Notes: generated from the sequence alone by a model not told the origin. 64,000 nt of DNA from Anisus vortex (GCA_949126835.1 OX421503.1:4737457-4801456); one strand, 5' to 3'. Positions 1 to 11,040 are shown, numbered from the stretch's first letter. Numbers and translations are program-made.

Positions 1-336
1 ACCCCTATAAGTAATAAATGTATTTTTGCGTCAGATTGTATCTATGCATGTTGCATGTCTTTGTTTTAAACGGTTGGATTCGTTCTTTGTGTCTTTATAC
101 TTTCTCAGTCAAGCGTGTATATTATGTTTTATTACTGGTATGGCTTACGCCAAGCCAAGGTTTGACTCTCCCCCCCCCAATCCCCTATTCTCCCTCCATT
201 ACCGGTTTGATAAGCTCTAAATTTATAATTTTCAAACTCGGTGTAATATAGTGTTCCCTCCTGCACTTTAATTTGTCTTAAAACTGTATCCGGCAAGCTC
301 TTCGTTTGTCAAAGAAATACCACGTTATTATAGACT
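1..336. other. No feature recognised
   Basis: AT-rich sequence with a short C-run near 171. I see no exon, no conserved frame and no repeat shared with the rest of the window. Confidence 0.4.
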
Positions 337-979
337 AGCGGTGGGCAATTTACGACCCGCAGGCCGGATACTGCCCGTTACTATGTTGGGTGAAGACGCA
401 CCTATTCAAGTAGCAGTATTCACCTGTATATGTATACATTTTCGTCTTTTATTCGTTGTCTGTACTCTGTCTGTAACTGTTGACAGCGCATAGAACGGTT
501 CCCACGTAATATGCGATATACAAGTATTATTATTATTCAGCCCCAAAGTGAGTTACCTTCTTAAGTAAGAAAATGTAAAACTTGTAGAAACCGATATCTA
601 CCGACAGACTGGAATCTGCTAGCAATATTAAGAATTCAACCCATCATCTTAGGGTAAGATATATTTAACCAACCGGTGAATGACTTCTATTGACTTCATC
701 AATTGCCCAATTATACAACTAAAACTTTTTTTCATGCAATTGCAAAAGCTTGTTCTTTGTCAATAATTTTCGTTACAATACAGTTTTCATGTCTTTGTCA
801 ATTGTAATCTTTAAAAATTAGCAAGGTTTATTTTTATAATAAACTAATCACAAACATTATACATCTTAAAAGATGTCGCGTTTATCAATAATTTAGAGAC
901 TTCTTAACTATCTGGCCCAGTAGGCAATGTCCAGTGTGATTATTCGGCCCACCAAGGAAAGTGAATTGCCCACCACTGC
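337..979. mobile_element. hAT-type non-autonomous element
   Basis: The left edge reads agcggtgggcaatt and the right edge reads aattgcccaccactgc, giving inverted termini around GTGGGCAATT. A cgacccgcaggccgg motif lies just inside the left end and cggcccacc just inside the right. This terminal pattern is typical of hAT-superfamily MITEs. The 643-bp interior is AT-rich with no transposase frame. The target duplication is only partly preserved (tatag on both sides). Confidence 0.6.
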
Positions 980-1325
980 TATAGGCAATAAAATACTCAG
1001 CCAAAGTGTGAAGTCACCAAACTTTTGATACTCGTGGTTTCCGTACATTCATGCTACTTTTATTGTTACAAATGGGTCATGTTCTTTCAGTTGTGATATT
1101 TTTTGCCTTATCTTTGTGGGGTGCAAATCTTTTAGGCATCATATTAAGAAGGGAGGAGGGGGGGGGGCGGGCATTTTGTAAAGAGCAGCGACGATTGTTG
1201 ATCCTGGTAACATTCAGAAATCCTACAGACTGGTGGTGATAGTACTGATGTGAAATAGTGATCCAGTGATATGCCGTCAGAACACAGTGAACTTATGAGT
1301 TTACTCATATTTCGCTGGGAAACTA
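980..1325. other. No feature recognised
   Basis: Short intergenic stretch with a G-run at about 1152-1167. No exon or shared repeat was recognised. Confidence 0.35.
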
Positions 1326-1329
1326 CTAA

Positions 1330-1565
1330 GTAGTGAGTCAAGTAACCCGTTGAACCAATTGGATTGATCCATATGAACGGTGAAGCAACGTGACCACGGC
1401 TTACTAGGGGGAATGCGTTCACAGCACAATGCCCTGCCGCCTTAACTTTGAACCAATTAATATCAGTCACCCATCAGAGCTGGGTAGACTCAGGGGAATC
1501 CCCCAGACCCAGGAACTAATCCTAGCTTCACGACGATTCGAAGACCAGGATCTCTGGTACGCCAT
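1330..1565 (-). repeat. tRNA-derived SINE copy (diverged)
   Basis: This carries the family body seen in many places in this window: cttactaggggg, a stretch with agcacaatgccc, then catcagagctgggtagactc and a degraded B-box region near cgattcgaagacc. Read on the minus strand it would be tRNA-like head first, then the tRNA-unrelated body. It is one of roughly ten copies. Confidence 0.6.
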
Positions 1566-1704
1566 TCACATCAATCGTAATAGATAGAGGTCATAAATAA
1601 AGGGTAAACAACTGACGCCATCCGAAACGAAAGGATAATATAAGTCTCCATTGATATATGTCCAGGCGTTGGACAAAGTTAACGAGATACTGATTACAAA
1701 TTTC

Positions 1705-2130
1705 AAAATATCTTATCGTATATACTACAGACGCACCGTCTATAAAGAATATTATTGCGTCCTACGCCCATCCGTGGTCCGAGACTGGTCTTGCATTTTC
1801 ATTAATGTTTTAAATGATGTTAAGCTACTAATTTTCCAGGTTTGTTCAGACAACCCATTCCATGCCCGAATGCCACTCGGGAAGAAAGAGTACGTGTATG
1901 CATTTGTTCTCGCATAAGGGATAAGGGATATGATTTTCTGAGCATTACAACAAGTTGTTATTGGGTTATATCACTAAATAATTAATTAGAGTTTAAAGCC
2001 TTATGTATTATTACTATTTTTCTCTTTGTACGTCTGTCCTCTAGTCTAGTGCTTCTAGGCTTCTAAGTTTAGCGATTTGACTATTGGATTTGGCCTTTTC
2101 ATCTAGTTTTTTTCTTTAAATATTCATCCA
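1705..2130 (-). mobile_element. LINE 3' fragment, family A (SFFPSGIRAWNGLPEQ type)
   Basis: The reverse complement carries the same 3' coding end and tail as copies near 18.0, 32.0, 35.7, 45.3 and 55.7 kb. Translated, the family ends with a peptide like SFFPSGIRAWNGLPEQTRK followed by a tail rich in GATAAG. That kind of ending is typical of CR1/Jockey-like non-LTR retrotransposons. The copy is 5' truncated and non-functional. Confidence 0.65.
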
Positions 2131-2265
2131 AATTATTGTGTATTTATAACCACTTACAATCATACGTTGTGAAGGAAGTGTTAAGTCAACGCATGCTAAA
2201 TATTATACAGCATGTCACAAAACTTCCTTCCTTGTATTTATTTCCTGGATAATTACCATATAGAG

Positions 2266-2714
2266 CATGCGTTACAGTTTCATTTGGTACATGTTTATAA
2301 GTATCCATAGCATACGTTACAGTTTCATTTGGTACATGTTTATAAGTATCCATAGCATGCGTTACAGTTTCATTTGGTACATGTTTATAAGTATTCATAG
2401 CATACGTTACAGTTTCATTTGGTACATGTTTATAAGTATCCATAGCATACGTTACAGTTTCATTTGGTACATGTTTATAAGTATCCATAGCATACGTTAC
2501 AGTTTCATTTGGTACATGTTTATAAGTATCCATAGCATGCGTTACAGTTTCATTTGGTACATGTTTATAAGTATTCATAGCATACGTTACAGTTTCATTT
2601 GGTACATGTTTATAAGCATCCATAGCATACGTTACAGTTTCATTTGGTACATGTTTATAAGTATCCATAGCATACGTTACAGTTTCATTTGGTACATGTT
2701 TATAAGTATCCATG
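2266..2714. repeat. 45-bp minisatellite, ten units
   Basis: Ten near-identical 45-bp units start with catacgttac or catgcgttac and end with gtatccatag. The unit length is a multiple of three, so both strands show long open frames (159 and 175 codons) that repeat every 15 residues; I read these as artefacts. Units 3 and 7 share the same double variant (catgc start, gtatt end). This suggests that a four-unit block was duplicated. Confidence 0.95.
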
Positions 2715-2879
2715 CGATATTATTTTGCAATATATTGTATACTTAAAATATAACAGGTCAAGGGGATCTAGTGACGAAACAGTTTGCCTAAGGAATTTTA
2801 TTTTTTTTTGTCTCCTTTTTTTTTTTGACATTTTTATTCCACTATTAGAAGTTAATTCTGACTTTACATTGATTTTAAG

Positions 2880-2962
2880 ACTGTTGGACCAAATTGATCC
2901 ACATGGCCGGCGGAGCAGCGTTCAGCAGTTTCACGGCATACTAGGGGATTGTGCGGCCAGCA
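2880..2962 (-). repeat. SINE body fragment
   Basis: Contains gaccaaattgatccacatgg, a cggcatactaggggat segment and a gcggccagcac segment, the shared body of the SINE family. The LINE sequence begins directly to its right. Confidence 0.5.
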
Positions 2963-2964
2963 CT

Positions 2965-5095
2965 CTTAGGTCTTCTTCTTCTTTATGTGCCAGGTCTGGA
3001 ACAGACATCGGCGGTCATGACTCTCCATTCTTTCCTGTTGTTAGCTTTTTGCAGAAAATTATTATTACTTATGTTGTTGTTCGTGGCCCATTCGTTCAGG
3101 CTTTCTACATATGTTAGCCTTTGTCTTCCTCTGTCTCTCTTACCAGATATTTTCCCACACAAAGCCAGTCTTTCTATACCATTTTTCCTATAGATGTGTC
3201 CTAGAAATTTCATCTGTCTTTTCCTTATGCTGTTAATGAGTTCTCTTGAGGTACATGCTGTTTTCAACACCTCTGCATTAGATTTCTTTTCAGTCCATGA
3301 TATTCTCATCATCCTTCTTAGAAACCACATTTCTACTGCCTCCAATCTTTTCCTTGTTTCATTATCAATAGTCCAACATTCACATCCATATAGAAGAACA
3401 GACCAAACATACCCCTTCAGTATGCGCATTTTGGTACATATTCTGATATTCCTGTTTTTCATGATACTGCTTAAGCTCATGAAGCTCTTTTTAGCTATTG
3501 CGATTCTTCTCTTTATTTCTTTGTTGCATTTGCCTTCCTGTGTTATTGTATAGCCTAGATACTGGAAAGAATTGATTTGCTTGATGTTTTCACCTTCACT
3601 GGATAAAGAGCATCTTGGAGGTTGTCTTTTCTTAGAGATTACCATTACTTCGGTCTTACTGAGATTGAGTGTTAATCCTTTAAGTCGGCTCTCTTCTACC
3701 ACCTTATTTAGAATAGTTTGCAGGGCACTTTCTGATTCTGCTATTAGTACTGTGTCCTCTGCATATCTCAGATTATTTATATTCTTTCCTCCAACTTTAA
3801 TACCATCTAGGTGTTCGATATTCCGGAGTATTATTTCACTGTAGATGTTGAAGAGGTCTGGTGATAAAACACATCCCTGTCTTACTCCTCTCTTTATTGG
3901 TTTGAATGCACTTAACTCCCCTTCATATCTAATGGCAGCTTCTTGCTCCCAGTATAGATTTCTTATTATTCTGAGGTCTTTACCATCTATGTCCAGATCT
4001 TGTAATATATTAAATAGATCTTGATGTTTGACTTTGTCAAATGCCTTAGAATAATCTATAAAGCATAGATACAGGTCTTTTTGCATCTGGATGCATCTTT
4101 CAATTAACATAGATAAGGTGAAAATAGCATTTCTTGTGCTTTTATCTGCAACGAATCCAAACTGGGTTTCTGAAATTTCCGGACGGATTTTACTTCTTAT
4201 TCTTTCCATGATTATTCTGAGGAGTATTTTTGTGACATGATTCATTAAGCTAATTGTTCTGTGTGATTCAGACTCTGTTGCTCCAGGTTTCTTGGGTATT
4301 GTGATGAAAATTGATCTGCTTAGGCTTGAGGGGATCTTACCAGTATCATATATTTTGTTAACAAGTTGAGTTATTTCATTTATGCCTATTTCTCCCAATG
4401 CGTCATATATTTCCACTGGAATGTTGTCTGGCCCTGGGGCCCTACCATGTTTCATTTTCTTGATAGCATTCTCAACCTCGTCTTTTAATATTGGTGGGCC
4501 TTCAATATTTTTGGTTAAGCTTGGTTTTTCTTTCCTGTCATCATCAAATAGTTCCTCAATATATTCTGCACATCTGCATAGTATGTCTTCTTTGTCTAAC
4601 AGAATATTTCCTTCTTTTGATTTAATGCAGCTTGATTGTGTACCTTTTCTTTTCCCAGATATTTCTCGTATTTTCTCATCTACTAACTTATTATTTTCAA
4701 TCTTGCTGTTTTCCAGTTCTGCGCATTGTTCATTAAGCCAGTTTTCTTTAGCTTCGTTGCACTTCTTCTTTTCTTTATTTAGTACTTGATATTTCTTATC
4801 GTCCATTTTTGCCAGTCTTCTATGTTCCATGAGTTCTAGAATTTCTGTCGTGATCCATTTCTTGTGTTGTTTTCTGTTTTGTTTTGGTAAATTTTCTTCA
4901 ATCGCCACCTCAATGCATCTATTGAATTCCTGCCACCTCAATGCATCTATTGAATTCCTGCCATCTCAATGCATCTATTGAATTCCTGCCATCTCTCTTC
5001 CACTTCGCATAAGTTGTCAAGTGCTTCAAATTTATTTTTTACAGCTATTGTAAACTTCTCTTTCAAATTATCAGTACTCTTAGGTACTTTTTTTT
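2965..5095 (-). mobile_element. LINE non-LTR retrotransposon, 5' truncated, defective
   Basis: A 652-codon open frame (4941 to 2983, minus) encodes a LINE reverse transcriptase and C-terminal region. Visible motifs in order are FIDYSKAFDKVKH (motif A), RQGCVLSPDLFN (motif B), LRYAEDTVLIAE (motif C), FQYLGYTI, LLYGCECWTI and a downstream basic C-terminal segment. The catalytic box, normally YADD, reads YAED, so one catalytic aspartate is glutamate and the enzyme is probably dead. No apurinic-type endonuclease domain precedes it. At the 5' side the coding sequence is disrupted by three copies of a 28-bp unit (4911-4994), which shifts the frame. The open frame has no ATG at its limit, consistent with truncation. 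Host function is not expected. Confidence 0.9.
4911..4994. repeat. 28-bp tandem triplication inside the LINE
   Basis: Three head-to-tail units begin caatgcatct, and each includes gaattcctgcc. One unit belongs to the LINE frame. The two extra units add 56 bp, which is not a multiple of three, and so break the frame with the upstream RT N-terminal coding (which can be read as VEERWQEFNRCIE). Confidence 0.9.
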
Positions 5096-5220
5096 AATGT
5101 CCAGCCAAATTGAGAGTTGTAAGGTGTGACTGTGATGAAGAGCACAGTTACCTTCATGGTTGACGTTTTGATATATTCGGCAGAAGCAAACGTCCGCGAA
5201 AACAATTTACAATAAGTCTC
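5090..5220 (-). repeat. Possible LINE G 3' fragment
   Basis: The segment aatgtccagcc and the gatgaagagcac stretch resemble a longer fragment at 52235-52490. Boundaries are uncertain. Confidence 0.35.
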
Positions 5221-5226
5221 CATTAA

Positions 5227-5228
5227 GG

Positions 5229-5317
<89 letters not shown>
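5227..5317. repeat. (AT)n microsatellite
   Basis: About 45 uninterrupted AT dinucleotides. Confidence 0.97.
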
Positions 5318-5319
<2 letters not shown>

Positions 5320-5614
5320 GGTGTATTTATCTACAACAAACAAACACAACATAAAAAAAAAATTCAACAACACACACTAGTATTCAAAATATAATTCTAT
5401 ATTTTTATATCAATAATACAATGTGAGAAACCATACAATGTCAATAATAAATTATATAGAACAAGTTATCATTACCTCTACAAATTATTATAGTGACACA
5501 TGCCTGCTAAAAAAAGGAATTGAAGAAAACGAATTGCACACTAAGAACAGAAAGAATCCTTTATAGCAGCTCGAACCCTCTTGCCCCCACGCCATCCATC
5601 CGAAATACTAAACT

Positions 5615-5841
5615 CAGGGGTCGTCAACCTTTTGATAATCGTGTGCCAAAGTGGGATTTCTAATTCATTCAGCGTGCCAACACAGCCTAAAAGGCATCCT
5701 TCTAGCATTAAATTTAAATTGCTAAATTTATTGCAGAAGAGACTTAAATTGTCATTTTTTTTGGAGGACTTCCGCGTAACATTGGAAATTGCTCTGCGTG
5801 CACCAAGTCTGACACGCGTGCCATAGGTTGCCGACCCCCTG
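5615..5841. mobile_element. hAT-type MITE, GGTCGGCAACC family
   Basis: The termini are caggggtcgtcaacc and ggttgccgaccccctg. Inside are GTGCCAAAGT, ATTCAGCGTGCC and CACGCGTGCC, shared by at least eight copies in the window. It is flanked by tactaaac (5606-5613) and cactaaac (5842-5849), a nearly intact 8-bp target duplication as expected for hAT. There is no coding capacity. Confidence 0.85.
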
Positions 5842-5849
5842 CACTAAAC

Positions 5850-6335
5850 AATCGATTGTTTGTCTGTATTTTTTATTTAGCTTGTCTTTTAAATTTCAAG
5901 AGTCATACAAAGTTCTGAGGTCATTAAATTTCAACAATTACTTTACATGTAGCTTTTTAATTATTGAATGTCTTACGAGCGTTTCCGGAGGACGGCGCAT
6001 ATCAAAGAACTATGAATGAAAATATTATTAGCGATATAATTGTCCTTGATATATATACAGAAAGCTATCGCTTGGCATAAATCAATTGATTGAGGTCTTT
6101 CATGTCAATGAGTTCCGATTCTTTTCAATGAGCGATTCTCTGACTCTAGCACACAATTCCTTTTAAACTGCAGTCACTGATAGATTACAACAACACAAAC
6201 AAGTGAATTAGACTGTTGCTAAGTTCATAAAACGTGAGATTACATTATCTGTGCGTAACGTATGAATAATAGATTACTTTTATAAGATTACGGTGGTATC
6301 TACAACCGCTTGAATGTCATGGCGTGTTCGTCCAA
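5850..6335. other. No feature recognised
   Basis: AT-rich stretch with no shared repeat or exon that I could support. Confidence 0.35.
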
Positions 6336-6339
6336 TGGT

Positions 6340-6715
6340 ATTTAAATGAGACAGTGGAGTGGACCTTGCTGGCAGGGATGTTCGCTTGGCGGCACCTGCC
6401 CAGCCCTAACCGCACCGACCCATGGTGGTGCCTAAATAGGTAAGAACAAAGTATCATCTTACAATTCCGCACTGTCCACTGCCCCATTGGGACATTCTCC
6501 GCCATGTTCCGACCTAAATACTACTCGCGGAGTCGCCACTGTGAGGAGAAGGAGGAGACAGTGGAGCATATCCTGCGGGAGTGCTCGAGTCTCGTCAGTG
6601 ATGGAGGAGATGGGACGGGTGACCCACTCTCCACTGTTCTCTACGGAGATAGAGTCGTGCTCAAACTCACGGCAGAGTTCTTGTTCAGAGCTATAGGGGA
6701 ATAATACTCTCAGCA
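6340..6715 (+). mobile_element. LINE E C-terminal fragment
   Basis: Frames here encode SRHCEEKEETVEHILRECSS and flanking sequence. This is the Cys/His motif (CxxxxEETVxHILxxC) near the C-terminus of Jockey/I-like LINE proteins. A second copy lies inverted at 8630-8950. Frame breaks show that it is a dead fragment. Confidence 0.7.
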
Positions 6716-7217
6716 GCTTTCAAATCGGAGTCTGGCAGGGATTTTGGGGCTCACTATTGACCGAGGCCCGAAATAAATAGCTAACTACACAAATACTCTC
6801 TACATCAAAATCAAATGTAAATTAACTACATGAACTAGCACGGCAATCTTAAATACAATATAGAAAACTATTATAACATGATATACACAGAAACTTACGA
6901 ACGATGTTACATTTGCTACACAAATCAAACGGGATACGAAAAGGGTCCTTACTTTCTTTAAGAAGACCCAAAACAAATACAGTGGCACCTCCGGTGGTTA
7001 CGAACTTAATTCGTTTCTGGACTCGGTTCGTTACCTAAAGCGTTCGTAACCTGAACCATTGAAATCAATGCAATAAACTCAATCCGTTAAAAGCAGTAAA
7101 AAAAATGAATCGTCATTTTTTAAAAATTAACAATTATTCGTTTATCTGTCAAAACGCATTAAATAAAGATAAAGAAAACAAGCAAATAAAATAAAAATTT
7201 CTTTTCATTGATCTAAA

Positions 7218-7298
7218 TTAACCCTTCCCGTACCGACCTACTTCTATCAATGCTGCCTTCAGTTCCGCTATATACGCGCCTGGGACTGTAAGGGTTAA
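7218..7298. mobile_element. 81-bp TTAA-flanked micro-MITE, copy 1
   Basis: It starts TTAACCCTTCCCGTACCGAC and ends GGGACTGTAAGGGTTAA. The termini CCCTT/AAGGG between TTAA sites fit piggyBac-class insertion. Three other copies occur in this window. Confidence 0.75.
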
Positions 7299-7672
7299 GA
7301 GAAGATTTTTAACTTTCTCTCAAATTTGACGTCTTTTTATTATTGTGGATTAGTTACGCAAATAGCTACATCAACTGATTTAGAAGTAGCACTTTGTTCT
7401 TTACGATAGTGTATCCACGAAGTATTGATTAGCGATGTCACACACTCGAACGCCAACTACATATTACATAATTATTTATCTTTTTTAGCTCCACTATTAT
7501 AAATGTTTGCTGTTTAGCAGTACCGCTACCCGTTCTTCTAACTCATAATTGATGGCGTTAACAAGGGCAATAGTGAAAGAGAAAAACGTGATCAGAGTGC
7601 CACTGCTAAGAAATAGGTTACTGCTTTGTAAGTAAGGCCAATGAAATCAAGGTTGTGCACGCGTGCAAAAAC

Positions 7673-8030
7673 TAGGATACTCCAAATAGGATACTCCAAA
7701 TAGGATACTCCAAATAGGATACTCCAAATAGGATACTCCAAATAGGATACTCCAAATAGGATACTCCAAATAGGATACTCCAAATAGGATACTCCAAATA
7801 GGATACTCCAAATAGGATACTCCAAAAAGGATACTCCAAATAGGATACTCCTAATAGGATACTCCAAATAGGATACTCCAAATAGGATACTCCAAATAGG
7901 ATACTCCAAATAGGATACTCCAAAATAGGATACTCCAAATAGGATACTCCAAATAGGATACTCCAAATAGGATACTCCAAATAGGATACTCCAAATAGGA
8001 TACTCCAAATAGGATACTCCAAATAGGATA
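7673..8030. repeat. 14-bp minisatellite, about 25 units
   Basis: The unit is aggatactccaaat, with rare variants (aaaagg, cctaat, one extra a at about 7923). It creates artefactual SILFGVSYLEYP frames on the minus strand. It lies inside the mariner-like MITE. Confidence 0.97.
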
Positions 8031-8062
8031 TCGCTAGGAGGTCTTCGTTTGTAAGGGTAAGC

Positions 8063-8270
8063 CAGGGATCGGTAACCTTTTGATAAGAGTGTGCCGAAGT
8101 AGGATTTCAAATTTATTCAGCGTGCCCAAAGCTTAAGAGTCATCTTGTTTCAGCACATAATTTCTTGTAGAACAGATTGGAAATGCCTTTTTAGAGGGTT
8201 TCTCACGTGCCAAATAAAAATTGCTCTTCGTGCCAGGTCTGGCACGCAATGCGTAGGTTGCCGAGCCCTG
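8063..8270. mobile_element. hAT-type MITE, GGTCGGCAACC family
   Basis: Termini cagggatcggtaacc and ggttgccgagccctg bound 208 bp with the family's internal GTGCCGAAGT, CAGCGTGCCC and GGCACGC motifs. The flanks ggtaagc and tgtaagc retain six matching bases of a target duplication. Confidence 0.8.
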
Positions 8271-8629
8271 CTGTAAGCAATCGTTAGTCTCCGTTAAATC
8301 TTCCTATCTGTCTCTCGCCCTCGTTCGTAGCCTGCGACAAAATAAATCTAAATTGTTGTTCGTAACCTAAATCGTTCGTAACCTGAGGCGTTCGTAACCC
8401 GAGCTAACACTGTAAGTCTATAATTGTAGAATAACATGTCACTATATTAATTTAGTTTTGATCGTATTTCTTTACAGGCTATAATATTGAGTTTCTATTA
8501 CAAATTACATGCTTTTGTATTGAAACGTCTTCTATTGTTTTCGCCTTTTGTCAGAACTAGAATTAGAAAAGCGTACCCAGTAATAAAACGATCCAGCAAA
8601 CTCTGATTGTACTGTGAGCTGAAAGTATT

Positions 8630-8950
8630 ATTTCCTTACAGCCGTGGATTTGAACTCTACCGTGCAACTGAGCACGTTTAAATCTCCGTAGAGATCAGTG
8701 GAAAGTGGGCAATCCGTCCTATCTCTTAGATCACTGACGAGACGGGGGCACTCCCGCAGGATATGCCCCACTGTCTCCTCCCGACAGTGAGGATACCGCG
8801 AGTCAAAGTTTAGGTCGGAACCTGGCGTAGTATGCCCCCAATGGGGCAGTGGCGTGTGCGAATTTGTGATATGATGGTTTTGTTCCGACCTATTTAGCCT
8901 CCACCATGGGTCGGCGCGGTTAGGGCGGGGCAGATGACGCAAATCTCTCA
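8630..8950 (-). mobile_element. LINE E C-terminal fragment, inverted copy
   Basis: Read on the minus strand, it encodes YPHCREETVGHILRECPRL and RPNRADPWWRLNR, homologous to the plus-strand fragment at 6340-6715. The zinc-knuckle-like Cys/His pattern is intact here, but no RT domain precedes it. Confidence 0.75.
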
Positions 8951-9340
8951 ACCCCTATCCGAATCGTCCCAGCTCTCGTACCATTTTTCAGTCTCCCACC
9001 TCCGAATCATTGTACGGGGGAATTCATACAAATCTGAATACCTTAATCTCATGTACCTGTACGACATCAAGAGCTTTATCGCTATTTGTTTCATCAGGGA
9101 CTTCTCGGCGGCCTGTAGCATCTTTATCATCTGAAATAAAGGAACATCAGAGTTATAACACAAATGTGATACGAAGTGTGAGGCATGTCTAAACATGCAC
9201 AATATATTGGCCCAATATCGCCCTAATATTGGCGCAGCATTAGAGTGTTAGACGGGACCAGAATTTTACGACTGTCAATTTTTCAAAGTAAAATACGGGT
9301 ATACTTCTTGAAGGTGCTAAATGGCTGTGTGATGCGTCTA
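8951..9340. other. No feature recognised
   Basis: Overlapping short frames on both strands without recognisable domains or splice sites. Confidence 0.3.
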
Positions 9341-9940
9341 GTGTGACAGCACTATGCTAGCTGTCACCGCTGGCTAGCAGTGTAACTGTAAAAGGAGTGC
9401 AATTAGTAAGTCTCTCTTGCCAGTATATAGCCTCTCCACAACAAGTCATTTGCAGTACCTCCTCGTGGTGGCAGATGTACACTGGAAGCTCCAGGCTGAA
9501 CTGCAAGGATCTCGGAGGAGGTTTGGCCCCTAGATGTGAGGCAGACATGGCCCGACGGCGTTCGGACACGCCCTGCTGCCCACTAACCAAACCCCTTGCT
9601 ATAGGTTAATAGCCGCACTGCCTTGTGCGTGTCCTGGGAGGGACTAAGGCTAAGGGAGTAAACCCTGACAGAAAATCAGGAGTGGAGCCCCGTAGGCGGA
9701 TGGACAGTGGTAGAACCTCTGCTATCCGAAAAACTCCTGCAGCCATCTGGCCCCAAACTGTGACGGTTACCCATCTCTTTGGACCCTGCCAGCATGGTAG
9801 AGAGGCGGTTCTTGTCGCCTGGGCAGCCCAGGACCCGGTAATATTTGCCCAGGCTTTTCCTAAGAAATGAAGAGGTCACTTCTTGACCAAACTTATGACC
9901 AAACTGATCATAGGAGAAGCAGCATTCTCCCAGTCTCTGG
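9341..9940. repeat. Unclassified dispersed-repeat-like region
   Basis: Higher GC than its surroundings and overlapping short frames on both strands. It leads directly into the SINE copy at 9945, so it may be an extended SINE or LINE body. No domain was recognised. Confidence 0.3.
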
Positions 9941-9944
9941 CACA

Positions 9945-10140
9945 CCAGGGAGTGTGTGGCTAGCACAATGCCGCCAGCCGCCTTTACTTTACCCCTAACT
10001 AATGTCAGGTACCCATCAGGGGATGGGTTTTCTCCAGGGACGGCCGCGAGTCCTGGAAAATAAATCCACCAGGATTCGAACCCAGGGCTTTTGGTACGCC
10101 AGCCGAACGCGCTGCCAGCTTGCTCACCGCGCTCCTTATT
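9945..10140 (-). repeat. tRNA-derived SINE copy
   Basis: Read on the minus strand: tRNA-like head with A-box region and a B box in gggttcgaatcc, followed by the shared body (cccatccc, atgtcaggtacccatc on the plus strand) and ggctagcacaatgcc. Confidence 0.7.
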
Positions 10141-10451
10141 GCATATATATAGAGAGAGATAGATAGATATAACAGATAATATATATATATATATATAACA
10201 GATAATAGCCTATATAGATATAACCTTAGAAAAACAATAGATACATTCTATTTACCTATTATGTGAGGGGTGACTGACAAACGCTTGTGCATTTTCACGC
10301 GTACTTTTTTAATCCTGTGGGGCCAGTGGCTGTGACGTCCTAAAGAAATGCGAAATATCGCAATAACATAATAAATATGAAATAGAATACAGCAATACAA
10401 TTAACAATAGAAGATAGCAAATATAATACAGCAGTATAATACAACAATATA

Positions 10452-10768
10452 TTACAGCAATAGAACACAGCAACACGGCAACACAGCAACACAGCAGCTG
10501 GGCAACACGGCATTACAGCAACACAGCAACACGGCAACACAGCAACACAGCAACACAGCAACACGGCAATACAGCAACACAGCAACACAGCAACACGGCA
10601 ATACAGCAACACAGCAACACAGCAACACAGAAACACAGCAACACGGCAACAAAGCAACACAGCAACACGGCAATACAGCAACACAGCAACACAGCGACAC
10701 GGCAACACGGCAACACAGCAACACAGTAACACAGCAACACAGCAACGCAGCAACACGGCAACACAACA
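10452..10768. repeat. 8-bp minisatellite CAACACAG/CAACACGG
   Basis: About 40 units of eight bases (caacacag, caacacgg, caatacag). It produces long cysteine/valine-rich artefact frames on the minus strand. It begins about 85 bp beyond the stop codon of the minus-strand lectin gene, so it may lie in that gene's 3' untranslated region. Confidence 0.95.
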
Positions 10769-10853
10769 CAAACAACAAAACGCAGACATTGTAAGACTTT
10801 CCTTATTACCGGAACGGTCGCCCCGGGGCCAACGCAGCCGCCGCTCACCATCG

Positions 10854-11002
10854 CTACTTACGAGCTTCCATTCGCATCAACATCTTCTGGTGCTGCCTCG
10901 AGGTGTACACGATCACCGCCACTATCACTGCCATGATGAGGGAAAAGATGGCTACAACTAACCCAATCCAGTAGGACACCTCCGACATTTCACCTTCTAT
11001 AA
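10854..11002 (-). CDS. Lectin gene 1, last exon: transmembrane helix and tail
   Basis: Terminal coding exon of a minus-strand C-type-lectin-like gene. The acceptor is ttcaatgcag just before 11002 and the stop TAG is at 10854-10856. It is entered in phase 1 and joins the exon at 12359-12532 without a frame change (YICM, then F, then IEGEMSEVSYW). The product is a short acidic juxtamembrane segment and a helix of about 23 residues from YWIGLVVAIFSL to AVIVY. A basic cytoplasmic tail of about 16 residues follows (TSRQHQKMLMRMEARK). No ITIM, ITAM or YxxPhi sorting signal is visible in the tail. The orientation is type I: lectin domain outside, C-terminus inside. The 3' flank soon enters the CAACACAG minisatellite. 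Confidence 0.85.
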
Positions 11003-11040
11003 CTGCATTGAATTGGAAAGAGAGAAGGATATATACACAA

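Larger units (their letters stand above)
6980..8412. mobile_element. Tc1/mariner-like (TA) MITE hosting nested repeats
   Basis: The left end cagtggcacctccggtgg and the right end gagctaacactg are inverted matches around CAGTG and GTTACGAAC, followed on both sides by several GTTCGTAACC subterminal repeats. The element is flanked by TA at 6978-6979 and 8413-8414, the mariner-class target duplication. Inside lie a TTAA MITE (7218-7298), a 14-bp minisatellite (7673-8030) and a hAT MITE (8063-8270). No transposase frame is seen. Confidence 0.8.

Noticed and set aside
2186..2746. Open frames of 175 and 159 codons on opposite strands
   Set aside because: Both are produced by the 45-bp minisatellite, whose period is a multiple of three; there is no start context, splice signal or domain.
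7592..8110. 172-codon minus-strand frame with SILFGVSYLEYP repeats
   Set aside because: Translation of a 14-bp minisatellite; no independent evidence of coding.
10340..10851. Cysteine- and valine-rich minus-strand frames resembling metallothionein-like or membrane peptides
   Set aside because: They are three frames of the same 8-bp CAACACAG minisatellite.
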